Shown here one piece after another: positions 45,878 to 55,739 of a stretch of DNA of 64,000 nucleotides. The stretch is from Sulfurospirillum arcachonense DSM 9755 (GTDB taxonomy: Bacteria > Campylobacterota > Campylobacteria > Campylobacterales > Sulfurospirillaceae): NCBI RefSeq assembly GCF_000597725.1, contig NZ_JFBL01000016.1, positions 1-64,000 on the forward strand. Reading direction: 5' to 3'. Positions within the stretch are counted from its first letter, which is position 1. Every line of letters starts with the position of its first letter. The translations under genes were made by a program, and so were the position numbers. Below the pieces are notes generated by a model. That model had not been told where the DNA came from, made no database searches, and worked only from the letters and a program-made list of their open reading frames with translations.

Positions 45878-47077
45878 ATGTTTGAAATTATATTAATCAT
45901 ATATACACTTTACACAATCGCAAAGGTTTATATTAGTATAGCAGAGTCTAATTTTGTTTTAAAAGCAAAAGAAAAAAAAGCGATTATATTAAGTGAGAAA
46001 AATTATAAAGAAGCAGCAGAATATAAAATAGAAACAAGTAAGATTTCGATTGTAAATTCATTATATGATTTATTACTATTTTTTGCTTGGATAGGTTTTG
46101 GCTTCAAGGCTTTAGATGGTTTATTAAACTTTGATAATAGTATGATATATACAATTACTTTCATACTTTCTTTTATTGCAATAAATTATATATTAGGACT
46201 TCCTTTTGAGTTATATCAAACATTTAACCTTGATAAACGATATGGTTTTTCTACTATTGATGTTAAAACGTATATTATTGACCAGATAAAAGGAGCAGTA
46301 ATGTTCTTAGTTTTTGGATCTCTTCTTATTTGGTTATTAGCTTTTATCATTGGAAGTTTTGAAAATTGGTGGATTTGGGGATTTGGCGCTGTATTTATAG
46401 TGATTTTATTTATAAATATGATTTATCCAACACTCATAGCTCCTATTTTTAATAAATTTTCACCACTTGATAATGAAGAATTACAAAGTTCAATTGAAAA
46501 TCTTTTGAGTAAAGCAGGCTTGAAAAGTAGTGGAGTTTTTAAGATAGACGCTAGTAAACGTGATAAAAGATTGAATGCATACTTTGGGGGATTGGGAAAA
46601 TCAAAAAGAGTTGTGTTATTTGATACGTTGATAAAAAAGCTTGAAACTAAAGAGCTTTTAGCAGTACTTGGGCATGAATTGGGCCATTTTAAGCATGGAG
46701 ATATTGTAAAGAATATTGGAGCAAGTGCTTTGATGCTGTTTGTTATGTTTGCTTTTTTTGGGAATATTCCATTAAGTATTTATGAAGGAATAGGAGTTGA
46801 AGAAAGTGCTCATATGACTCTTATACTGTTTTTATTGCTTTCTCCTGTCTTATCATTTTTAATGATGCCTCTGTTTGGATTGTTGAGTCGTCACAATGAA
46901 TATGCAGCGGATGAGTATGGAAGTGAATGTGAGAGTAAAGAGGCACTTGCTAGTGCATTAACAAAGTTAGCAGATGAAAATAAAAGTTTTCCTCTCTCTC
47001 ATCCTTTAACTGTAGCTTTTTATCATACTCATCCAGGACTTGTAGAAAGACTTGAGAGATTAGGTGTTAATGTATAG
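45878..47077 (+). CDS. M48-family zinc protease (Ste24/CAAX protease type)
   Basis: A 399-residue integral membrane protease with about six or seven membrane segments. The zinc site is in LGHELGHFKHGDIV (HExxH), with the third ligand glutamate in NEYAADEYG. The region LYQTFNLDKRYGFS is typical of Ste24 homologues. In bacteria this type degrades or trims damaged membrane proteins; prenylated substrates are not expected. It overlaps prmC by eight bases, so the two are cotranscribed. Confidence 0.93.
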   Translation: MFEIILIIYTLYTIAKVYISIAESNFVLKAKEKKAIILSEKNYKEAAEYKIETSKISIVNSLYDLLLFFAWIGFGFKALDGLLNFDNSMIYTITFILSFIAINYILGLPFELYQTFNLDKRYGFSTIDVKTYIIDQIKGAVMFLVFGSLLIWLLAFIIGSFENWWIWGFGAVFIVILFINMIYPTLIAPIFNKFSPLDNEELQSSIENLLSKAGLKSSGVFKIDASKRDKRLNAYFGGLGKSKRVVLFDTLIKKLETKELLAVLGHELGHFKHGDIVKNIGASALMLFVMFAFFGNIPLSIYEGIGVEESAHMTLILFLLLSPVLSFLMMPLFGLLSRHNEYAADEYGSECESKEALASALTKLADENKSFPLSHPLTVAFYHTHPGLVERLERLGVNV

Positions 47078-47885
47078 TGTAAAAGAGGCTTTAACTAAAG
47101 CTACACAACAGATAAAAGGTATAAGTGATATACCAAATAAAGAGGCTAGAATACTTTTAGCCTCATACTTAAAAAAAGACCAACTTTGGCTTATAACGCA
47201 TGACGGTGAAGAAATTGTAGAAGAGGGGTACTTTAAGCTCATTGAGAGACGTTTTAACAATGAACCAATAGAATATATAACTAATAGTGCAAGTTTTTAT
47301 GGTAGAGATTTTTATGTTGATTCAAATGTACTCATACCTAGACCAGAAACAGAAATACTTGTAGATGAAGTTATCTCTACATGTAAAGGTATAAAAAGAC
47401 CAACTATAGTTGAAATAGGTACTGGTAGTGGAATTATATCTATTGTCTTAGCTCTTTTAATTCCAGATGCTATAATAACAGCTATAGATATTAGTAAAGA
47501 AGCTTTAAAAGTGGCACAAAAAAATGCTGAGAAATATGAAGTTGATGATAGAATAGAGTTTATTCATAGTGATTTATGTGAGAATTATAAAAAGAAAAAT
47601 TTTGATATGTTAGTATCGAATCCTCCTTATATTGCTAATGATGAGAGTTTACATATAGGACTCTCTTATGAGCCAAGTATGGCACTCTATGGTGGTAAAG
47701 AGGGAGATGAAATTCTTAAAAATATTATAAATATTTTTATAGAAAAAAACGTAAAAAATTTAGCTTGTGAAATGGGCTATGATCAAAAAGATGCAATAAC
47801 AAATTATTTGAAAGATTTTAACTTAAAAGCAAATTTTTACAAAGATTTAGCTAGATTAGATAGAGGATTTGTCATAAATAAATAA
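47070..47885 (+). CDS. prmC: Release factor glutamine methyltransferase PrmC (HemK)
   Basis: A 271-residue protein from ATG 47070 (TTAGG upstream; an in-frame GTG lies six bases earlier). The N-terminal helical domain is followed by the SAM motif IVEIGTGSGIISIVLA and the catalytic NPPY in LVSNPPYIANDE. The motif VLIPRPETEILVDE is the HemK signature. It methylates the GGQ glutamine of RF1 and RF2. A TACATGTA site occurs in the coding sequence. It is coupled to the upstream protease gene. Confidence 0.96.
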   Translation: MYSVKEALTKATQQIKGISDIPNKEARILLASYLKKDQLWLITHDGEEIVEEGYFKLIERRFNNEPIEYITNSASFYGRDFYVDSNVLIPRPETEILVDEVISTCKGIKRPTIVEIGTGSGIISIVLALLIPDAIITAIDISKEALKVAQKNAEKYEVDDRIEFIHSDLCENYKKKNFDMLVSNPPYIANDESLHIGLSYEPSMALYGGKEGDEILKNIINIFIEKNVKNLACEMGYDQKDAITNYLKDFNLKANFYKDLARLDRGFVINK

Positions 47886-47896
47886 AAGGAAACATT

Positions 47897-48517
47897 ATGG
47901 AAATTATATCATTGGTATTTATACTTACATCTGTGGTTATTATATTAACTCCTGGACAAGATATGGTTTTAGTTATGTCACGATCAATTTCGCAAGGTCA
48001 AAAAGCAGGTATTATGACAGCACTTGGAGTTAGTATAGGTTTGATGGGACATACTCTTCTTGCAACATTAGGACTTGGTGCACTACTTATGACCTCAGAA
48101 TGGCTATTTAACACTATAAAATTTATAGGAGCAGGATATCTTCTTTATATTGGTTATCAGTTAATAACAAATAAAGAACATAAGCTTTCGATGAAAGACT
48201 TACCAAAAATCTCTTATAAAAAAATGTTTTTTCAAGGTGCTTTATCAAATATAAGCAATCCAAAAATAACTATATTTTATTTTTCTTATTTACCTCAATT
48301 TATAGTTCCAAATGGCGGCAGTGAAACATTTCAGCTTTTTATACTTGGAAGTACTTTTGCTGCTATAACATTTTTTATAAAAGGGCCAGTTGGATATATC
48401 GCAGGAATATTATCTGTATATATTAAATCACGTCCAATAATATTAGAATATATTCACAAAACAAGTGGTGCGATTTTGATTTTACTTGGTTTAAAACTAG
48501 CTTTAGAAAAAAGATAA
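47897..48517 (+). CDS. LysE/RhtB-family amino acid exporter
   Basis: A 206-residue six-helix membrane protein. The N-terminal LTPGQDMVLVMSRSISQGQK and LGVSIGLMGHTLLATLG are the LysE/RhtB family signature; GALSNISNPKITIFYFSYLP is the second conserved block. It exports amino acids or similar metabolites; the substrate cannot be assigned. AAAGGA precedes the ATG, 11 bases after prmC, so it is probably in the protease-prmC operon. A hairpin follows immediately. Confidence 0.92.
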   Translation: MEIISLVFILTSVVIILTPGQDMVLVMSRSISQGQKAGIMTALGVSIGLMGHTLLATLGLGALLMTSEWLFNTIKFIGAGYLLYIGYQLITNKEHKLSMKDLPKISYKKMFFQGALSNISNPKITIFYFSYLPQFIVPNGGSETFQLFILGSTFAAITFFIKGPVGYIAGILSVYIKSRPIILEYIHKTSGAILILLGLKLALEKR

Positions 48518-48520
48518 TAG

Positions 48521-48542
48521 AAGAGGGCTAAAAAGCCCTCTT
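48521..48542. terminator. Bidirectional terminator between the LysE-type gene and ftsZ
   Basis: A 9-bp stem (AAGAGGGCT with AGCCCTCTT) and AAAA loop between convergent genes. A short T-rich stretch follows at some distance, so efficiency is uncertain, but the stem is strong and well placed. Confidence 0.75.
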
Positions 48543-48563
48543 AAGAGAAGATTTTGAGGAAGT

Positions 48564-49691
48564 TTAGTCCATTTGATGACGGATATAAGTTGGGATATCA
48601 AGATAATCTTCTTGACCTTCATAACCGCCACTTACTTTTTTAAGGCGTGTAATACGCTCTTTTTTAACTGCTTCTTGGTTTTCATTTAGAAGTTTTAATT
48701 CTTTTGTTTTTTCAATTTTATTTTCAAATCCAGTTGCAACGATAGTAACTTTAACACTATCATCAGCCATATTTTCATCTGTAGTTGTACCAAAGATAAC
48801 ATCGGCATCTTCATCAGCACTATCATACACAACACCCATAGCTTCACTTATTTCTGAAAGTGGGCAAGCTGAAGGAATGTGAAAGTGTATAAGAACACCT
48901 AAAGCACCATTAATAGACATATTATCTAAAAGAGGAGATTCTATGGCACTTTTAACAGCTTCACTTGCAGCTCCTTCGCCACTACTTTCACCAACACCCA
49001 TAAGAGCCATACCTCTATGAGACATAACTGTTTTAACATCAGCAAAGTCAACATTAATATCACTTTGACCTGAAGAGAGTACAACTTGACTCATACCACC
49101 AACAGCACGACTTAGAACATCATCAACAATTTTAAAACTGTCTTTGATTCCTAAGCTTTTATCTACGATTGATAAAAGTTTATCATTAGGAATAACTACT
49201 ATGGAGTCACTCTCTTTTTTAAGTTCATTTAGACCAGCTTCTGCTAGTTTCAATCTTTTTCTACCTTCAAACATAAAAGGTTTTGTTACAACTGAAACTG
49301 TTAAAGCTCCAATTTCTTTTGCAGCTTGAGCAATAATAGGAGCAGCACCAGTACCAGTACCACCACCAAGACCTGAAGCTACATATACGATATCTGCATT
49401 TTCTAAAGCACTTTTTATCTCTTCATAACTCTCTAGTGCAGATTCTTTACCAACTTCTGGTTGCATTCCTGCTCCAAGACCTTTAGTCTTTTTCTCACCA
49501 AGTTGTATTTTTGTAGTCGCTAAAGAATGTTCGAGTGCTTGAGCATCAGTGTTAGCAACGATTAAGTCGATACCACTTACTCCTTGGCTTATCATATGGT
49601 TAACCATATTCCCACCGCCACCACCAACACCGATGACTTTTATTTTTGCACCATAAACGCTTTTAGTTTCTTCTATTGTAAAACCACTCAT
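48564..49691 (-). CDS. ftsZ: Cell division protein FtsZ
   Basis: A 375-residue tubulin homologue. GVGGGGGNMVNHMI binds nucleotide, GLGGGTGTGAAPIIA (about residues 105-119) is the GTP signature, and the T7 region NVDFADVKTVM completes the active site. The C-terminal tail DIPTYIRHQMD is the conserved peptide that binds FtsA. It polymerises into the division ring at midcell. AGGAGAGAAG precedes the ATG. It lies 86 bases downstream of ftsA. Confidence 0.98.
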   Translation of the reverse strand: MSGFTIEETKSVYGAKIKVIGVGGGGGNMVNHMISQGVSGIDLIVANTDAQALEHSLATTKIQLGEKKTKGLGAGMQPEVGKESALESYEEIKSALENADIVYVASGLGGGTGTGAAPIIAQAAKEIGALTVSVVTKPFMFEGRKRLKLAEAGLNELKKESDSIVVIPNDKLLSIVDKSLGIKDSFKIVDDVLSRAVGGMSQVVLSSGQSDINVDFADVKTVMSHRGMALMGVGESSGEGAASEAVKSAIESPLLDNMSINGALGVLIHFHIPSACPLSEISEAMGVVYDSADEDADVIFGTTTDENMADDSVKVTIVATGFENKIEKTKELKLLNENQEAVKKERITRLKKVSGGYEGQEDYLDIPTYIRHQMD

Positions 49692-49779
49692 CTTCTCTCC
49701 TGATTGTAATTTTCATTTTTATATTTATTTTACGAAATAAAATTCCGTAAATTTTCTCGTTTTGAAGCTATAGTAGCTT
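49692..49779 (-). promoter_or_regulatory. ftsA-ftsZ spacer with two inverted repeats
   Basis: AAGCTA-TAG-TAGCTT (49765-49779) overlaps the ftsA stop. TTTACG...CGTAAA (49729-49751) lies nearer ftsZ. They might attenuate or separately start ftsZ transcription and so set the FtsZ:FtsA ratio. No clear promoter was recognised. Confidence 0.35.
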
Positions 49780-51145
49780 AAAACAATTGAGTCATACGGT
49801 TCCAAATTTTGGACAATAAACCATCTGAACTCTTTTTTTCTTTTATATCCGCAATGCTTGCTAGTTTATCCCTAGCACTTTCTATTCCACTTTCTTCATT
49901 TAAAAGCGTATCGTTATCTGATCCATCAAGAATATTTTGAACATTTTTGCTAGGAGATATTGCTTCATCTTTATATCTTAGTTTTTTATTTGAATCTATT
50001 TCATAAGGTGTAAAATGACCTGCACCATAAAGAACTAAACCAATAGCCGTAGAATATCCTGGATCTCTTAATGTTTCAAAAAGGCCATCCATTTCCCTTG
50101 GTTTTGCTACTCTTATAGGCATGTTGTCAAATATAGCAGATGCTAATTCACGGATACCTTCTAGTTTTGTCATACCACCAGTTAATACAATACCAGCTCC
50201 AAGTTGGTCTTTATATCCACTATCTTCAAGAGCTTTAGCTAGTATCATAAGTGTCTCTTCTACACGAACATAAATTACATTTGAAACAATATCAAGTGAA
50301 ACTTCATGTGTTGAGCCATCATCTCCTATAACTGGAAGTTCTATAAGGTCATTTGCATTTCCGTGAAGTGAGCCATAGTTGATTTTGATATTTTCTGCTG
50401 CACCTAGTGGAGTATGTAGTGCTGTAGATAAGTCATTTGTAATATTGAGTGAGCCAACACCTAAAAAGTCGTTAAATCGTATAGAATTACCTGTATGAAC
50501 TACAAGGTTACATGTAGCTCCACCAACATCAACTACACAAACACCAAGCTCTCTTTCATCTTCATTAAGAACAGCAATACTAGATGCATATCCACCTAAT
50601 ACTATATTGTCTATCTCAACACCAGCTGATTTTACAGCTTTTTCAAGATTGCTTAGTGATGATTTTTGAGCAGTTATAATGTGAACTTGTACTTCAAGTC
50701 TTGCACCATTCATTCCTAAAGGATCATCAATAAATTCTTGATCGTCGACTTTAAAATTATATGGAAGTATATGTAGCTTTTCATATTCATTGGGTATATT
50801 TGCATTGTGATCTGCCATTTGCATTGCACGATTTATTTCTCTTATACCAATATCACGATTAGGAATATTTACTACACCACTACTATCTATACTTTTAGTA
50901 TAAGCACCAGAGATAGAAACAATAACTTTTTCATATTGTGTTCCCGCTACTCTTTTAGCATCATTTAGTGCATTTTTTATAGACTTTGAAGCAAGTTCTA
51001 TATTTGTAATAATCCCTTTTTTAAGTCCTTGTGACTTTGCAATACCAGCTCCAAGAATCTTTATATCATCATTATCACTTTTTTCTGCGATAATAGCACA
51101 AATTTTACTCGAACCAATGTCAATACCTAAAATCGTAGTACTCAA
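49778..51145 (-). CDS. ftsA: Cell division protein FtsA
   Basis: A 455-residue actin-like protein. GIDIGSSKICAIIAE is the phosphate-1 loop, VVDVGGATCNLVVH the phosphate-2 loop and GIVLTGGMTKLEGI the adenosine loop. The C-terminal amphipathic helix (LSKIWNRMTQLF) is the membrane anchor that ties FtsZ to the inner membrane. It starts one base after the PpiD-like gene ends. A TACATGTA site lies inside the second phosphate motif and codes for the TCN of GGATCN. Confidence 0.97.
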   Translation of the reverse strand: MSTTILGIDIGSSKICAIIAEKSDNDDIKILGAGIAKSQGLKKGIITNIELASKSIKNALNDAKRVAGTQYEKVIVSISGAYTKSIDSSGVVNIPNRDIGIREINRAMQMADHNANIPNEYEKLHILPYNFKVDDQEFIDDPLGMNGARLEVQVHIITAQKSSLSNLEKAVKSAGVEIDNIVLGGYASSIAVLNEDERELGVCVVDVGGATCNLVVHTGNSIRFNDFLGVGSLNITNDLSTALHTPLGAAENIKINYGSLHGNANDLIELPVIGDDGSTHEVSLDIVSNVIYVRVEETLMILAKALEDSGYKDQLGAGIVLTGGMTKLEGIRELASAIFDNMPIRVAKPREMDGLFETLRDPGYSTAIGLVLYGAGHFTPYEIDSNKKLRYKDEAISPSKNVQNILDGSDNDTLLNEESGIESARDKLASIADIKEKKSSDGLLSKIWNRMTQLF

Positions 51146-52606
51146 TTAGTTTCCTTTATAGTATTGTTCAATCTTATATCTTTTTTTAAGCTCTTTAATA
51201 AGGTTGTTACTTATCTCGGCTTGTTTCATTTGGCTAATATTTTCATTAACTAAATCAGAATATTTTTTTAATTTACCTTTTTCAAGCAACTTTTGTTCCT
51301 TTATTTGGTATAAAACAGCCTTGTTATCGATGATTTTATAATTTCTCATTTTATTATTATCAAAAATAAAATTGATTAATTCTAAACTTTGTGCTTCTGT
51401 AAGTCCAGGGATTGTTGTAACAGTATCTCGACTTACAAACCCAATATCTTTTCCTTCAAATAAATTTAGTCTAGCTTCTGCTTTTTCTTTAAGTGCTTTA
51501 GTTTTATTGTCAATTTGCAATTGAGCTAAAACAGCAGGTTTAGCATCTGCATAAGATTTTGGCAAAGGATTATTTACTTTTTTAATTTTAACAATAATAT
51601 ATCCATTTTCTGTAGCAATTGGCTTTAAGACTTCACCAACTCTTGTAGTTGTTAGTTTATCTATAGGAAAAGTTGTATCACTTATTTTTACGTTTTTCTT
51701 TCCTGTTGCTTCCATTTGATCTTTTTTAAATAGTAAATAATTTTCAAGTGCTACTCTTTTTGTTGCTTTAAGACGAAAATCTTTTTCAACTTTAGCTCTT
51801 GCATCTTTTAATTTTAGGATTTTACCTTCACTATTTTTGTAATTATATTTTTTTTCTTGATAAAATTCTTTTAGTTTAGTCTCATCTATAGGCTCATCCG
51901 TCAGTGCTACTGTTATGGTGTCTAAATCATAGCTTTTTTCGCTAAGGTATTTTGTTTTGTTTTCATTCCAGTATTTTTTTATTTGATCTTCACTTACTTC
52001 TGCTTCACCTGGTGATAAAGTTATAATATCTACAGAAAGTTTATCTTTCATGAACATTGATGCTACAAACATCTCTTTTTCATTTTTTGTTGGAGGGAGT
52101 TTTAAAAACTTTTGTACTTTGTCAAGTAAAAGTTGTTTTTTTAACCTAATTTCATAATCTTTTGCTTTAATCCCTGAGTTTTTAATAACTCTATAATAAG
52201 CATCTTTATTAAATACTCCATCAACTTTAAAGGAATCATCATTTACTAACAAATTTTTAACTTCACTCTCTTGTACTCTTAAACCAATTTCATCTGCATA
52301 ACTTAAAAAAAGTGTTTGGTTGATAACATTTTCTAAAACCATTTTTTGTAAACCCATTTGGTCAGCTTTTTCTTGAGTTAATTTTCCACCTAAAATATTA
52401 TTATAATAACTATAGTAATTAGAATACGCTAATTGAAACTCTTGGACAGTTATTTTTCTATCACCAACTTTAGCTACAGCAGAAGCTCTGTCTGAATTCA
52501 AATCATACGCTCCCCAACCAACAAAACCAGCACCAATAAACGCAATAACGCTTATCCAAATTGTAACAACTAAATATTTTTTATGATGTTGCATCCACGT
52601 AATCAT
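51146..52606 (-). CDS. PpiD/SurA-like membrane-anchored peptidyl-prolyl isomerase or chaperone
   Basis: A 486-residue protein with one N-terminal membrane helix (LVVTIWISVIAFIGAGFVGW) and a SurA_N-type chaperone domain (VGDRKITVQEFQLAYSNYY, then LENVINQTLFLSYADEIGL). A weak PPIase-like domain lies at about 225-345. The layout is that of PpiD, anchored in the inner membrane with the bulk in the periplasm. The parvulin residues are poorly conserved, so chaperoning may be its main activity. Its adjacency to ftsA-ftsZ suggests co-regulation with division. Confidence 0.88.
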   Translation of the reverse strand: MITWMQHHKKYLVVTIWISVIAFIGAGFVGWGAYDLNSDRASAVAKVGDRKITVQEFQLAYSNYYSYYNNILGGKLTQEKADQMGLQKMVLENVINQTLFLSYADEIGLRVQESEVKNLLVNDDSFKVDGVFNKDAYYRVIKNSGIKAKDYEIRLKKQLLLDKVQKFLKLPPTKNEKEMFVASMFMKDKLSVDIITLSPGEAEVSEDQIKKYWNENKTKYLSEKSYDLDTITVALTDEPIDETKLKEFYQEKKYNYKNSEGKILKLKDARAKVEKDFRLKATKRVALENYLLFKKDQMEATGKKNVKISDTTFPIDKLTTTRVGEVLKPIATENGYIIVKIKKVNNPLPKSYADAKPAVLAQLQIDNKTKALKEKAEARLNLFEGKDIGFVSRDTVTTIPGLTEAQSLELINFIFDNNKMRNYKIIDNKAVLYQIKEQKLLEKGKLKKYSDLVNENISQMKQAEISNNLIKELKKRYKIEQYYKGN

Positions 52607-52647
52607 TAAAATCCCTTTAGGCTCAGGAAAGCCTTTTATATTTTTGT

Positions 52648-52653
52648 TATAAT
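52648..52653 (+). promoter_or_regulatory. Probable -10 box of bioA
   Basis: A perfect TATAAT preceded by TTTTTGT, 51 bases before the bioA start. A small hairpin (AGGCT...AGCCT, 52619-52634) lies just upstream, close to the ribosome site of the divergent PpiD-like gene. Confidence 0.6.
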
Positions 52654-52704
52654 TCTATCTTTATTGATATTAAACGACCATAAAATCGAATATTTGGAGA
52701 ATAA

Positions 52705-54015
52705 ATGAATAAAATAAGTGAAAATTTAACAAAAAAAGATTTAGAACATATCTGGCATCCTTGTACACAGATGAAAGATTATGAAAAATTACCTCTAATT
52801 CCTATAAAAAAAGGGAAGGGAGTTTATCTCTATGATTATGAAGATAATAAATATATTGATTCAATAAGTTCATGGTGGGTAAATATGTTTGGTCATGCAA
52901 ATGAATATATCAACCAAAAACTAAAAGAACAAGTTGATGCGTTAGAACACGTTATACTAACATGTTTTACTCATGAACCTATTATAGATCTTTCACGAAG
53001 ACTAGTAGAAGTTACACCAAAAGGTTTAAATAGAGTTTTTTATGCTGATAATGGTTCGAGTGCTGTTGAAGTTGCTTTGAAAATGAGTTATCAATATTAT
53101 GTTAATAAAGGTGAAAAAAGAACATGTTTTTTATCTTTAGAAAATGGATATCATGGTGAGACTATAGGAGCTTTATCTGTTAGTGATGTAGGGTTATATA
53201 AAGATACTTTTGACCATATACTGCTTAAAACTGTACAAGTACCAGTACCTAGTGATATGAGTGAGAGCTCTACATGTAAAGCTATTGATGCACTTGAAGA
53301 GGTATTGAAAGACAAAGCAAATCAGATTGCAGGTTTTATACTAGAACCACTTATCCAATGTGCTGGTAATATGCATATGTATTCCCCTCTTTATTTAACA
53401 AAAGCACGAGAACTTTGCGATAAATATGATATTCATTTTATAGCGGATGAAATAGCTGTTGGATTTGGTAGAACAGGGACTATGTTTGCTTGTGAACAAG
53501 CTGGTATTACTCCAGATTTTATGACGTTATCAAAGGGTTTAACAGGAGGATATCTTCCACTTTCTTGTGTTATGACTACAGATAAAATATATGATGCGTT
53601 TTATTGTGACTACAATGAAAATAAAGCATTTTTACATTCTCACAGTTATACAGGTAATCCTCTTGCTTGTAGTGTTGCAAATGCTACTTTAGATATATTT
53701 GAGAATGATGATGTTATAAACGAAAATAAGAAAAAAAGTGCATATATAGCTCAAAAATTAGAAAAGTTTAAAGAGTTAAAAAATATAGCAAGTATAAGAC
53801 AAACAGGTATGGTAGCTGCGATGGATATAATAGGTTATAAGCCAAGTGATAGAATAGGTTTAAAAGTATTTGATTATGCACTTGAACAAGGGGTATTTTT
53901 AAGGCCTTTAGGTAATGTTGTTTATTTTATGCCACCTTATGTTATTAACTATGAAGAGATTGATAAAATGATGGATACTGCATATCAGGCTATAAAAAGT
54001 TTAAATAATGGATGA
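52705..54015 (+). CDS. bioA: Adenosylmethionine-8-amino-7-oxononanoate aminotransferase (BioA)
   Basis: A 436-residue class III aminotransferase. HIWHPCTQMKDYEKLP near the start and SSWWVNMFGHANEYIN are BioA signatures. SLENGYHGETIGALS, the PLP aspartate in FIADEIAVGFGRTGTMFACE and the Schiff-base lysine in TLSKGLTGGYLPLS complete the site. It makes 7,8-diaminopelargonate in biotin synthesis. GGAG precedes the ATG. No other biotin genes adjoin it. It overlaps the next gene by eight bases, and one TACATGTA site codes for STCK. Confidence 0.95.
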   Translation: MNKISENLTKKDLEHIWHPCTQMKDYEKLPLIPIKKGKGVYLYDYEDNKYIDSISSWWVNMFGHANEYINQKLKEQVDALEHVILTCFTHEPIIDLSRRLVEVTPKGLNRVFYADNGSSAVEVALKMSYQYYVNKGEKRTCFLSLENGYHGETIGALSVSDVGLYKDTFDHILLKTVQVPVPSDMSESSTCKAIDALEEVLKDKANQIAGFILEPLIQCAGNMHMYSPLYLTKARELCDKYDIHFIADEIAVGFGRTGTMFACEQAGITPDFMTLSKGLTGGYLPLSCVMTTDKIYDAFYCDYNENKAFLHSHSYTGNPLACSVANATLDIFENDDVINENKKKSAYIAQKLEKFKELKNIASIRQTGMVAAMDIIGYKPSDRIGLKVFDYALEQGVFLRPLGNVVYFMPPYVINYEEIDKMMDTAYQAIKSLNNG

Positions 54016-54544
54016 TATATTTGAAAGAAAAAAAATACTTGAAGCATATATTAAAGGGAAAGATGAAGATAAATTTCAAATACTTGAAAATATATATTTA
54101 GATACAGCACAATTGTTATTTAAAATAGACTCAGATAATATATCCTTTCCTTCTGAAGTCGAGGGAAATAAAACAATAGCTAAAGTCTTGTCAAAAGATT
54201 TTAATCAAAAGTATGACAATGTTAAAACGTATTATTTATCAGATGATTTTTCTAAGCAAAAATGGCTTGTATTAATGAGAGAAAAAGAAAATGAAAATAT
54301 TAGAGTAGGTTGCGGATATTATGATTGGGAATTTATAAGGCAAAGGGATAATGAGTTAAAAATTAAAAGTCATACAATTTATATTCACGAAATGTTAAAT
54401 CTCAATGATAAACCATTGGAATATTTATTAAATATGCAAAAATCGTTTGCATATCCATGGGCAGATAAAAACAGATTAATAGAAGTCTTTGAAAAATTTA
54501 AAGAGTTAGTAGCAGTTACAAATTATTTAAAAATTAATCCATAG
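54008..54544 (+). CDS. Conserved cytoplasmic protein of unknown function (possibly NTF2-like)
   Basis: A 178-residue protein without a signal peptide or membrane helix. It starts within the end of bioA (8-base overlap) and so is translationally coupled to it. The pattern of an N-terminal helix, NKTIAKVLSKDFNQKYDNVK, then WLVLMREKENENIRVGCGYY and HTIYIHEMLNL suggests a compact alpha-beta domain reminiscent of NTF2-like folds. No catalytic residues are recognised. It overlaps the convergent gene by 11 bases. I do not know its function; the bioA link may be positional only. Confidence 0.65.
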   Translation: MDDIFERKKILEAYIKGKDEDKFQILENIYLDTAQLLFKIDSDNISFPSEVEGNKTIAKVLSKDFNQKYDNVKTYYLSDDFSKQKWLVLMREKENENIRVGCGYYDWEFIRQRDNELKIKSHTIYIHEMLNLNDKPLEYLLNMQKSFAYPWADKNRLIEVFEKFKELVAVTNYLKINP

Positions 54545-55610
54545 AACGTAAAAGTTGTTCTATAGTATTTATATCTTCTATAGTGATTTTATGAGATGGG
54601 GTTACCATACGTAATATATGAAAAACTTCTGTAATAGATATGCCTTTAGTATCTTTTTTTACTATGCGAGCTTTATTGTTTTCAATGACAATGTTGAGAA
54701 GTTTTTTTCTACTGTATTGCATAAAATAGGTTAAAAGAAGTATATCATTATGGTTTTTTTCAATTGCTACAGCTACTTTTTCTGTCACATCAGGTATTTC
54801 TGGGTAAAGATTTTCAAAATCTTTTTTTTCTATATATCCTATATAAACTTTTGTAAATAGATCAATATACCTTGTACAGGTTTCTGATTTTAAAAAATTC
54901 ATATTTAATACTGTGTTTGGATTAGAACGGAGCTTGTGCAACATCCAACTTAAAGAATTATAGTATCTAAATGGAGATGTTTGTAACTTTGACGCACTCA
55001 CTAGATTTGGAGCAACTGGAGTTAAAAATGGTTTTCTTTTTCTTCTATTTTTTGATTTTAGCCAATTAAATATGTTCGAAACATCAAAAGATTTTGTTAA
55101 CCATACAGTGCAATACTCTGGCAACCTTTTTCTACCACTTACACCTTGATTTAAAATAATAAGAGCTTTTATATTATGATTTGGAAATAAAATTTCTAAG
55201 AGTGCTTTTTTCTTTCTTAAACGGCGTCTTAAGTTTGTTACTGATTTAATTAAGGTCATTTCTATAAATATTATTTCTTTGTCATTAAAGAAAAGACCAT
55301 CAAATTCGTTTATCTCAATAGCTCGAGTTTTATAAATAATTTGACCTTTATTATTTACATGTAAAGCATTTGATTGAGTATTTGTTTTATGAGCGTGAGG
55401 ACCTTTGAGTATAAAATTACCTATTCGAGGGTTTTGTTTTGCATAAAGTAAAAGTTTTTCATAAAGATAATTTTCGTAAACAATACCAGCAAAAGAGTGA
55501 TAAGCACTAAGGTAGTCTGGAGATTCTTTATCAACTTGTGCAGCTTCAAGCTTAATAAGATGTTTGATGTTATAGTGATAATATAATAAGTTGTCACTTA
55601 TATCTTCCAT
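54534..55610 (-). CDS. Unknown protein with a PD-(D/E)xK nuclease-like motif
   Basis: A 358-residue soluble protein of no family I know by name. An early helix contains E45 (AGIVYENYLYEKLL). The segment AIEINEFDGLFF has N101, E102 and D104, and IIFIEMTLIKS has E117, T119 and K122. This strand-turn-strand pattern with D-x12-E-x-T and a following basic helix (RRRLRKKK) is typical of PD-(D/E)xK nuclease cores. The C-terminal half is helical and unassigned. It stands alone and its end overlaps the bioA operon by 11 bases. The nuclease idea needs structural support. Confidence 0.5.
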   Translation of the reverse strand: MEDISDNLLYYHYNIKHLIKLEAAQVDKESPDYLSAYHSFAGIVYENYLYEKLLLYAKQNPRIGNFILKGPHAHKTNTQSNALHVNNKGQIIYKTRAIEINEFDGLFFNDKEIIFIEMTLIKSVTNLRRRLRKKKALLEILFPNHNIKALIILNQGVSGRKRLPEYCTVWLTKSFDVSNIFNWLKSKNRRKRKPFLTPVAPNLVSASKLQTSPFRYYNSLSWMLHKLRSNPNTVLNMNFLKSETCTRYIDLFTKVYIGYIEKKDFENLYPEIPDVTEKVAVAIEKNHNDILLLTYFMQYSRKKLLNIVIENNKARIVKKDTKGISITEVFHILRMVTPSHKITIEDINTIEQLLRSMD

Positions 55611-55739
55611 TTCTAGATTTGCGATACTTTGAGGCAGTTTTAAAATTATTTTTCCTAATTATATATTTTTTTATTACTCTAAGTATATCAAAGCTAACTT
55701 AGATAGGCTAGTGTTGTGTTTTTATTTATTCTTTTTTTG

